The translations under genes and the position numbers were made by a program. The notes under the pieces were generated by a model. The model ran no database searches. It had not been told where the DNA came from and worked only from the letters and a program-made list of their open reading frames with translations. From assembly GCA_013399305.1 (NCBI GenBank), contig VXAI01000020.1, positions 5,128,684 to 5,192,683 on the forward strand: a DNA stretch of 64,000 nucleotides, read 5' to 3'. Shown in pieces: positions 55,456-64,000 of the stretch. Source of the DNA: Rostratula benghalensis. Its lineage: Eukaryota; Chordata; Aves; Charadriiformes; Rostratulidae. Positions within the stretch are counted from its first letter, which is position 1. Every line of letters starts with the position of its first letter.

Positions 55456-57181
55456 ATTATTAAAAAATGACTGGCTAATTTTAAATGTCTGCATGTAACA
55501 TCTTCTGCTTCTCAGGTTCAAAGGCATACGTCTTTTATTTTTATTAAAAGGTAAATGAGTAGGCCCAGGCTATTTACATCTCTTTTTATGCAATTTCCCC
55601 AACATTGCTGGATACTTTAATAATGTTTTACTTTCTCAAAGTCTCCAAGTTTCATACATGCTTACCCTGATCATGATCTATGTATGTTTTTCTATTTTAC
55701 CTCTTATTTCCAGGCTTATGTGCCTCTTCTGGTATCTCAATAAATACTCGTTGTTTGTTGCACGTTCTGACATGCTTGGGATTGGTACTTCTATGATGGA
55801 TGTAATAGAAAAATAAATTTTAATTGTAATTTACATCATTTGAATGCAGTTAGAAGGTGCTGCTTGCTGCATATTCTGGTTTTCTTTGTATTTTACTAGG
55901 TTCTTGCCTCATTTTAAAACATGCTTTATCTTTTCATTTTAACAGATTTATTATTCTCCTTAAATTCTTCATTTAATTTCTTGCATCTGAGCTCAACCAG
56001 ATTGGATTCTATTGTCTTTCTTGACAGCGTATTGGAATGAATATAGCTACCCCACTTGTCTTCTTGATTTAGACAAGTTCTAAATTAACAAGTCACATTT
56101 CATTTTGAAAACATATGTTTGCAATTCTTCAGTCTTACTCGGCATATTTCCCACTGTAGTGAAGATGGAAAAGGTCTTTGTTTCCTTCTTTAAAAAACTC
56201 TTCTTCTTTTTCTTCTCTTGTCTGAAGCAATTATTCCTATTTTCTTTGTAGAAAATATAGAAATATAGGAATTATAAAGATATTTCCTTTTTCATCCTTT
56301 GATGTTTTAGTTCTAAGTTTAGCCTGGTTATTTTTTAAGGGACTAAAGTAATACTCAGAATTACTTTCGCCATCTGTCTTCAGAATCTGTCATTTTGTAT
56401 TTTGTATTTGAGGACAAACTATTTTCTATCGATGATCAATTGGGAATGACAAGAGTTTATCTTACAAGGATGGATAACTTCATAATCAGGACTTAATAAA
56501 ATTTAGTCATATTCTGCATCATGTTATGTACTCTGCTGCAGAAAGGTGGGACCCATGGAAGAGAGATTATTCGGAGTGAACATTAGTTCAAGTTGTATTA
56601 CATCAGATTGCTGTAAGAGACAGGGTGTAAGCTGGTACATTTCCATGTCACCTACTAAAACATGAAGTTGGGGTGGCTGAGTCTGTTGTTGTGGGAGCAG
56701 CTCTTAAGTCAGATCTATATATTGCTGTCTACTGTATTCCTTTGTGTTGGATTTATCTCTCTTACCATTCATGTACCACTTTATTGTAACTGTTTTGTGG
56801 TCACAACAGCAAAGAGGTCCTGATAACTGCACCTTGTCAGAAGCAAATTTCTTACACTCATTTTTACCTGCTTTCAACTCAGAACCTCTTCCACTGCTGG
56901 CTTTAAATAAGTGGAAACTGTATGAAGAAAAGCTAGATTTTTCTTCAAAGTCATAGCACTGTGTGTGCTATAAATGTGTGCCTGTATTTTTGTTTGAGAT
57001 GAGCCTCTAAGTGTTCCTTATCTTCAGGCAAAGAAACAGTTGCTATCCTTTTGTCTCTGAGTTATTTGGCAAGCCCTGCCTGTTTTTTTTTTAAAATGTT
57101 CTGTAGCTTCCAACTGCATTACTTCTTCCACATTCCTACCATCTGTGTCCTCAAGACCTGAAATCATCAACATTTTGTATT

Positions 57182-57203
57182 AAACTTGGTAATTACCAAG
57201 TTT
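57182..57203. repeat. Perfect 22-bp palindrome
   Basis: AAACTTGGTAA is followed immediately by its reverse complement TTACCAAGTTT, with no spacer. Confidence 0.9.
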
Positions 57204-57536
57204 TTTACTATTCATTCCCCTCCCTTTTTTTTCCTCCTCTCCAATGCTATACTGTGCCTTTCTCTGCATGTTTCTCTTTCCTTTTGTAATGTATAGCAAA
57301 ATTGTTGACAAAAATTTGCTTCTTTGAGAAAAGACAGGCAGAGAAGACAAAAGGGGAGTGGTTGTCCTTAAGGAGAGCAGCATATGGAGCTCTTCTGTAG
57401 GTTGGACTACAGCCTGATTCATATCCACAGGGTCAGGGTCAGAGGAGAGGTGAGTGGCATGGATGTCATTGTGATGGGGAGTTTGCTAGACAATCTGATC
57501 TAACTCAATACTGGGAAAGTACTAGAGTATTTTGTA

Positions 57537-57860
57537 TAGTTCCAGGCTCCCCAGTAGAGAGAGATGGAGCTACTGGAGACTACAGTGAAGGGCCACTGAG
57601 AGGATTAAGGGACTGGAGCATGTCTCATATGAGAAAAGGCCTTTGAGATCTGGGACTTAGCCTAGAGAAGAGAAGGATCAGAGAGGATCTTAACAGTCCT
57701 CCTGAAGAATGGATGTGATAGGACCAAAGGGAATCATCACAAACCAAAAGCCAAGAGGATCCATATGAACATAAGAGAAAACTTTATAAGTGAAGGCACG
57801 GGTTGCCTAGAGAGGTTGTGCAAAATGCACATGATTCTATGTATGATTCTATAGGTGATA
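57537..57860 (+). mobile_element. CR1 LINE 3' fragment
   Basis: The fragment starts near AGTTCCAGGCTCCCCAGTAG and continues GGACTGGAGCATGTCTCATA and CTAGAGAAGAGAAGGATCAG. It ends with GTTGCCTAGAGAGGTTGTGC and a short GATTCTATGTATGATTCTAT tail, which is the CR1 3' signature. It is about 320 bp and diverged. Confidence 0.85.
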
Positions 57861-57998
57861 TCTACTGCTTTTTTCTTCAGCCCTGTCAGAGAAAGCATTT
57901 AGATTGATGTCATGATTTCTTCATGAGAACTCCATCCTGATTGGTGTTCATCTCTTTGTGACTGTCTGGGTTCTTTGTTGCATTATTTCCTTCCCCTC

Positions 57999-58014
57999 NN
58001 NNNNNNNNNNNNNN
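57999..58014. other. Assembly gap (16 N)
   Basis: Sixteen N after a pyrimidine-rich stretch (TTCCTTCCCCTC). The true sequence and its length are unknown. Confidence 0.99.
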
Positions 58015-58415
58015 CTTGCAAATTTTAGAAGCTATGTTCTGTGTGTGAAAACCTAGAGAAGTACAAACAGCAAGTTAGCTCTTCGGTAACAAGCTAGCTC
58101 TTTCATGTGATTTAAGATAATTTGTTAGTGTCCTTGTTTTCTTTTGTTAGTACATCTCATTTTTTTTGCCTGGCCTCTGATTTTTATCCTCATCTGAAGT
58201 GTATTATTATAGTTTAATAACAGCTGGGTTAGTACTTTCAATATGGTTCTTTCTGGTCTTGGAGATTAATGAAAAACTTGTGCTTGAAGCTGATAGGTTC
58301 CTGTCTTTTTTATTATTTGCTTTTTGGGGTTTTTTTGCTTTTTTGCCTGTAGTGGCATAAATTGCAAGGGTGTACTTTGCCCTAGCATAATTTCTGTCAA
58401 GAATTTACAGAATAC

Positions 58416-58682
58416 TTAATTTCTTGAATCAATCTTGTGCAGCCAATAATCCAATAATTTCTTGAAGTCCCGAGTTTTTATTTTGCTGTTCACCTGTTGA
58501 GGGTCCTCACACAGTTTTTTTTCAAGGCCTGGTGGTGCCACTGGTTTATCCTCATGTAGTTCCTTTTTCTGGATCTCCAAACTCTCCTTCCCTACCAATT
58601 CTGAGGGAAATACAAATTGGCTATCACACCTACAGGTACTTCCCGTGGACTCCTGAGCTCCATCTTTTTGTGACAGTTTCCC
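58416..58682 (-). CDS. Unassigned 88-codon coding-like frame
   Basis: On the minus strand an open frame of 88 codons ends with TAA at 58416-58418. It contains SQKDGAQESTGS, SELVGKESLEIQKKELHEDK and VNSKIKTRDFKKLLDYWLHK. Its composition is protein-like: charged, with no low complexity. There is no ATG near the start; the frame is bounded upstream by a stop at 58683-58685, so it would be an exon or a relic rather than a complete gene. It lies just outside the solo LTR (beyond the target duplication), so it need not be proviral. I do not recognise the sequence. A chance frame remains possible. Confidence 0.25.
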   Translation of the reverse strand, partial: GKLSQKDGAQESTGSTCRCDSQFVFPSELVGKESLEIQKKELHEDKPVAPPGLEKKLCEDPQQVNSKIKTRDFKKLLDYWLHKIDSRN

Positions 58683-58713
58683 TTACCATGTGAGGTTTAC
58701 GCAAAAGTTCAGA

Positions 58714-58718
58714 GATAG
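58714..58718. repeat. Target-site duplication GATAG, left copy
   Basis: It lies directly before the TG that opens the LTR and is identical to 59522-59526. Confidence 0.85.
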
Positions 58719-59521
58719 TGCAATAGTGAGGAGTTTTAGAGTAAGATGTACATTGAAGCTTAATGGTGGCAGTGGAGCTTTACGGTAGCGTAGTGGTTTC
58801 AGACAAATTTACCAAAACCAGACTGAGCGATGGCTCTTCTCCCCCCCACCCCAGAAAAAGAGGGGAGGAAGAGATAAGGAGATTTACAAGTTTAGAATGA
58901 ACTAAGCTACTTTAAAGAAGTATTAATACTAAAATTAAAAAAGCAACAAAAATAATGAAATAGAATCTATAGAAAATCATGTCAGGTTCCCAGGACGACA
59001 GTTGTATCACTGGCAGGTGCTGGTGAAGTCCAAGACTGGACTCAGCGATGGACAGGAGCTGGATTCCAGATCCGGAGTCAGGAACGTATGAATCGGGATC
59101 AAAGGCAGACAAACAGACAGGATCCTCCTTAGACCTTGGCCATCGAAGAAAGAGTTGACCCTTTGATCCCTCAGCTTTTATACTGAGCATGATACGGGTG
59201 GGATGGAATACCCTGTTGGTCAGTTTTGGGTCACCTGTCCTGTCGGCTCCTCCCCACAGGTGTGACCCCTTTGTGCTTTCCACTTCTGATCTTCCAACGG
59301 GGCAAATAATTCAATTACCTGACCTTGGTTTTTATAGCAATAATTATAAGCAAGGGCCTCTCTGCACACCATTCCTTGGTATAATCAGGCCTTATCACTG
59401 TGAGAGTGAACAGTTTCTGAACAATACGCTGTTAATTCCAGAGTTCACTTAGAAGAGACCCAACTAAAAAAGTAGAATTACTGAACAGAAAATTCGTTCT
59501 GTTTTACCTCAAACCAGGACA
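58719..59521 (-). mobile_element. Solo LTR of an avian ERVL-type endogenous retrovirus
   Basis: On the minus strand the element begins TGTCCTGGTTTGAGGTAAAA and ends CTCACTATTGCA, giving the canonical TG...CA ends. The 803-bp unit is flanked by the 5-bp direct repeat GATAG (58714-58718 and 59522-59526). That size is usual for ERVL-type insertions (ERVK commonly makes 6). A TATAAAA box lies at 59176-59182 on the minus strand, about 340 bp after the LTR start, consistent with a U3 promoter. No primer-binding site or internal retroviral sequence follows, so the provirus was reduced to one LTR by recombination. The family name is from general recognition of avian LTRs. The plus- and minus-strand frames inside it (58912-59283, 59189-59452) are not genes. 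Confidence 0.88.
59176..59182 (-). promoter_or_regulatory. TATA box of the solo LTR
   Basis: TATAAAA on the minus strand, inside the LTR and followed by GCTGAGGGATCAAAGG, is the expected U3 promoter position. Any transcript would run antisense to ASXL2. Confidence 0.55.
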
Positions 59522-59526
59522 GATAG
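59522..59526. repeat. Target-site duplication GATAG, right copy
   Basis: It directly follows the CA that closes the LTR and is identical to 58714-58718, showing that the flanks are the original insertion site. Confidence 0.85.
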
Positions 59527-59744
59527 GAAAGTGTACACTGTTTTGCACTGGAAATAATGATGGGGGTTATACCATAGCTAGTTTCTAAATCAGATTTTGA
59601 AAGAGGATATGGTCATGATTACGGACAGCTCAGCAGAAACATCTGTTCGGTCCTTTTAAGCACAACTACAGGGAGGCAGCACTAATGAAAATACCCTTTC
59701 CTTAAATAAATAGTATTGTCATCATCTTGAATGTTAGGCATGGC

Positions 59745-59800
59745 CACTTCAGTTCAGAAGCTGTGGAAAGAATCCAGAGGAGGGCACCAAAATTTTCCAT
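59745..59800 (+). mobile_element. Possible CR1-like fragment
   Basis: GAAAGAATCCAGAGGAGGGC followed by ACCAAAA resembles the CR1 'GAGAGAGTCCAGAGGAGGGC CACGAAGATG' segment. It is only about 50 bp and could be coincidental. Confidence 0.3.
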
Positions 59801-61839
59801 GAGCCGTAAAAAAACCTCAAACAAACAGACCTACTTGATTTGGGCATTTTAATCTACCAGAACCAAATCAAATGTGAAGAGCGGCAACCCTAATAAAAAG
59901 TGCTGTATTTCATACAATAGACAACTAAACCTTTTGCATACTAAAAGTTAGCATTGATTGCTGGCAGAGTTTAACTGATATAAATAGAAGGTGGTGGCTA
60001 CATATATATCAGTAGTAGCCACAGTTATACCAAACGGATTGAAATATTTATGGAAAATAAAAATCCCTTTTTCAGTCTTATGCCAGCTAAGCTAAATAGA
60101 AATAGAAATCTTTTATTTGATAGCTTTCCTAGTAATTGGCTATTACGTGATCTTTCACAATCTTTATCTACATGTTCTATTCCTTGCACTTATCAAGGGT
60201 TAGTTCAGCCTCTGATTTTATCTGATATTGTTACCATATGGTACCACTCACACATTACTGACTGCTGAAAAATATAGTATCTTTGCTTCACATGGAGTCG
60301 TGTAGCAGAAACACTATCATCAGAAATGCAGCCGTTGTTTAACAGAATTTAGAGATTTTTTGTGACGACTACAGCTGCTTTTCCTTTTCTTACCCAAGCA
60401 CATTCACACTCATTCTCTATTATAGACTTGCCAACTGTTAGAGCATCCTTTTAGTCTGGTTCCATTTATCACAATCTCTTTGAATGGTAGTTGTGTAAGT
60501 GGAAAAATGACTTTTAGATAGGTAATGGCGTACTTGAACAGTCAGCAGTATTCTCTAAGAAATGGAGAAACTTCCTCAATAGTTCTCATACTAGAAATAC
60601 GTGCAAGGTCACTTAAAAGTATTTTTCAGATAAGTCAACTTTTATAATTGCCAACTATTACTTGACAGGGAGAGCTCTAGCTGTGGAGAACTCCGTGACA
60701 TAATTGGTTCCCAGATTATTAGACAAAGTAATGAACAGGATAATAATTGTTTTGTAATATTATATAGAATTTAGGCTTATATGGGTGCAAGCAGATCTTG
60801 TTAGAGTTTCGGAAGAATGTGTCAGTCAGAAATTAAACAGTCCAGAGATTGACAAGAGCACTTGAATTAAGAAGTTCTATCTCCCTTTTTAATGCCTTGT
60901 CCATTTTGCAGTGGTAACAATTTTTTTTTTTCTCAAAAACATTGGTATGGACAAAGCATGTGACCTTATAATACTTTTTTCTGCAGCCATTCTGTATTTC
61001 CCAATTATAGTTTCCAGCTTTTGGGCTTAATGAGAAGTCTGTTCTACAGGGATGCCACATATAGCCTGAAGAACAGAAAGTATTTAACTTGGCTTTTAAT
61101 ATGCCTCAAGCTATCAACTGTTAGCAAAGGAGTTGTCTATGAGTGAAGGCGGCTCATTCCAGCCATCACGAAGCATAATTGTGGTGGGTGATATGATGGG
61201 TTTGTGTTTGAGAATGAATGTTCCAGAAACTGGGAGGTTGTGTCCTGAATACAAGCAGATGCTCCATGCTATGACAACCATTTAAGATATTTTTAAACTA
61301 ATTGCAATCTAAGTTTTAAATCACATGCAGGCGAAGCTAAGCCATTATCTTATGAAATCAAGGTGCTTCTGAAGGTCATTCTGTCCTAATGAGTGGTTGT
61401 TTCCAGATATGAATCGTGAGCTGTGGTCAGTTACATTAGATTGCATAGACTCTGTTGGAAGGGCATTAAGAGGCTGAAGGCCTTGAAGACAGAATGCAAG
61501 GACTGACTTAAGCACCTTTCTGTAAAAAAAAAGAAGGTTGGCAATTGGTCAGAAGAGAAATGCATGCAGAAGTCCTTCTTATTTTTCTTTTTAATGATGG
61601 TGTAACAGGCGGCAGTTTGATATACCATCCCTTAGCTTTTTAAACTGTGAAACATTCTGTTACTAATTTATTTTTAAGCTTCTTTGGCCCCTTTTATGTC
61701 TTAACATAGAAAATATGCAGGAAAGAACGATTTATCTAGTCTTCTCTACGCTAAGGCAGAATCAACAATGTCTGCATTTCTTGATAGATACTGTCTAAAA
61801 GGTTTTTTGGCTGTTCAGGATGGAGAATTCACAGACTCT

Positions 61840-62600
61840 CCAAATAAGTCTAGTGCTTCATTGTTTTCACTGTTAGAAACTTTTTTCAATCGGTGTCTAA
61901 CTTGAATCTTTCTAGCTGCAATTCTGACTATTATTCTTTGTTCAGGCTAGCTTCTACATGGACAGCATGGAGATTACTGTGTTTATTTTACAATAACACT
62001 CAAACATGAAGGTCATTCCCCATCTCCCTGTTTCGTCTTCTTGAGAAGCAACCCTTATTAATGCAGGTTTTGTGGATCTAGGACCATAAGTCTGTGCTCA
62101 GTCTCATTTTTTTCCTTTGGACTTTGTACCAGTTCTGAATTGCAACAGCCAAAACTGAATGTATTACTCCAGCTCAAGTGATAATTAACACCAAGGAGAG
62201 CAAAACTGATTTCTGTGTTTTTACATTTCTAACTTCCAATGTTGTCTTCATAAACAACGAATTTTCTACAGAAGCATTGTATAGACACTTGGTTTCTTTA
62301 TTTTTTATTTCTCAAGTTATGTGTTTCAGACAAGAGTCTGAAACTGCATTTGACACTATTGCAATGCCCTACTTATCTCTATTGTTTTCCAAGTAATTCT
62401 CAAGTCCATCAAGAGAATTCTGAATTTCAGTTGAAGATTTCAGTGTGCTCAGTCCCTCTCTGACTGTTATTTGCAAATTCCTTCCTATTTTTTTATCATG
62501 CCTCAGAAATGCTGCCTCCCAGTTGATAATAAATGAACAATAGTTTGTATCTGCCCAGAATGTGTCCATATGTACACCCTAGGGCATCCAGAAAAGAATT
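61840..62600 (-). mobile_element. Ancient CR1/L3-like LINE remnant
   Basis: Reversed landmarks occur in order: CTTTTTTCAATCGGTGTCTA, CTTGAATCTTTCTAGCTGCA, TTTTTCCTTTGGACTTTGTA and ACTGAATGTATTACTCCAGC. These correspond to the 'AAATCTCCCTTGCTGCA', 'TTTGGACTCT' and 'ACAGTATTCCAGCTGAG' parts of old CR1/L3 elements. It is very diverged and the right-hand limit is a guess. Confidence 0.5.
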
Positions 62601-63759
62601 GGTTGTCTGCGCATAGGTCATAGAGTTTCTTCTGAAACTAGCTTAATCTGTAAGTCCTTAGCTGTACTTATCCCCTTCTTTAGACACAGGTGATACATAT
62701 GAGCTGTATACATAGAGCTAGCATGTATAATTTTGCAGTTGTCTTCTTCACTGCTCTGAAATCTTTTAACAGTCCTGAAATAGATTAATATCTAGGTATT
62801 TAACAAGCTAGCCTATCAAGCCCAAATGAGGTGAAAGGATTTAGATAATATTTGTTCATTTCCTTGCTTGTTCAATGTTGAGATCTTACCCTTTTGCCCT
62901 TTGTTGCTGATACTAGTTGTATTACCTAAATGTAGGAGATTTGTGGTGAACATGGATGCAAAAAAGGAAATATGAGCATTAGTTTTCTCGCCATATCCCT
63001 CTAGTTTTCCCCATGTTGCTCATTGGACTAACTTTTTTGTTCATCATCTTCTTGTTCCTAATGTAGTTATGGAATTATTTCTTCCAGAGTTTGATGTCTC
63101 CCTTGCCAACTGTGTCTAATTTTGACCTGTTATACCATGTTCTGATATGGTATTCTTGCTTAGTAAGTTGACCTCATTTCCATTCCCTGCATGCTGTGAG
63201 ATCAACAGTGAGGTCCTGACTAAGACAATGTGGTCTCATTGTACAATCCCCGTTACTCCTTTGCAGGAGGCTTTGCACTCCATGTGGACAGTATTGTTTA
63301 TTTAAAGAACTGTTAGGTTTCTTTAACTCCTTTTTTGCTAGCACCACATTCTTGGCGATTCTCCCAACTAATTCTGCATTTATGTGACTATTCATACTGG
63401 GAAGACTTTTTTTTTTTTTATTTTTTCTGCTGTTATTTCTTTTTGCTTATTTTCCCAAATAATCTTTAGTCTTTTATCTTACTGTCAGTTATATGAAATA
63501 TCAGATTTCCATTTTGACAATTAAGGCAAAATTTTGATTGTCAGCTAAATGTTCCAAGTCTTCCTGTGTACCATTTATAGTTCTTGCATTAGTGTTCAGC
63601 CATCAAAGACTGAGATAAACGTACCACTGTCATCGTATTGGCCCCTTCTTTAAACCCTCCTTTTACAAATAAACTTGTTTTGGCAGTGGTGTACAGAACA
63701 GTATTTTATTTTATTTTATTTGCCCATACTATTGGGCCACATATGTAAATACAGCATTC

Positions 63760-64000
63760 ATGGAATCATGGAATTGTCAGAGTTGGAAGGGACTTCTAGA
63801 GACCATCTAGTCCAACTCCCCTGCTAAAGCAGGATTGCCCAGAGCACTTTACTCAGCACTGCATCCAGACAGGTCTGGAAGGTCTTCCAGAGAAGGGGAC
63901 TTCACAACCTCCCTGGCAGCCTGTTCCAGTGCTCTCTCACCCTCACCAGAAAGAAGTTTTTCCTCATATTCAAATGGAATTTCCCATGTTCCAGCATGTG
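63760..64000 (-). mobile_element. CR1 LINE 3' end, cut by the window edge
   Basis: The stretch starts with CATGGAATCATGGAATTGTC and continues GAGTTGGAAGGGACTTCTAG, then AGACCATCTAGTCCAACTCC and CTGTTCCAGTGCTCTCTCAC. It is the reverse complement of the same CR1 subfamily as the copy at 7580-8265. It continues past 64000. Confidence 0.95.

Noticed and set aside
58912..59452. Frames of 123 (-) and 87 (+) codons
   Set aside because: Both lie within the solo LTR, which is non-coding.

Overview
This window is vertebrate nuclear DNA, very probably from a bird. It is AT-rich and mostly intronic. It carries many CR1 LINE copies with the typical ATTCTRTG-type 3' ends, an LTR of the avian ERVL kind, and exons with consensus GT-AG borders. 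It has no operons, tRNA or rRNA genes or CRISPR arrays. Another sauropsid cannot be strictly excluded.

The only gene I can identify is ASXL2 (ASXL transcriptional regulator 2), on the + strand. Six internal coding exons were read directly: 17443-17551, 18897-19008, 28585-28706, 41193-41310, 42235-42354 and 46891-47054. Their phases join without conflict into one open frame of 745 nt. It covers the second half of the N-terminal HARE-HTH (ASXN) domain, the acidic linker, a basic NLS-like stretch and the first part of the DEUBAD (ASXH) domain that activates BAP1. The first exons are not in the window, nor are the exons that complete DEUBAD and encode the long C-terminus with its PHD finger. Positions 1-17442 and 47055-64000 are therefore most simply read as parts of two large ASXL2 introns.

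The rest is intron with repeats. CR1 elements lie at about 941-1070 (-), 3300-5545 (+), 7580-8265 (+), 11600-12480 (-), 54430-55455 (-), 57537-57860 (+) and 63760-64000 (-). Much older CR1/L3-like remains lie at about 45895-46345 and 61840-62600. A solo LTR at 58719-59521 has TG...CA ends and a 5-bp GATAG target duplication. A purine-only tract of about 0.9 kb lies at 880-1760, and a 16-base assembly gap at 57999-58014.

The points most worth a second look are two possible alternative last exons of ASXL2 in its long introns (33391 and 40540). Each has a good acceptor, phase-1 entry, a short open frame and a downstream AATAAA. Either would give a short ASXL2 with the HARE-HTH domain but no DEUBAD. 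Also of interest are a decayed coding-like tract on the - strand at 31.1-32.3 kb, an unassigned 88-codon - strand frame beside the solo LTR, two perfect near-zero-loop palindromes, and G-runs around two ASXL2 exons. I found no new multi-gene system here.
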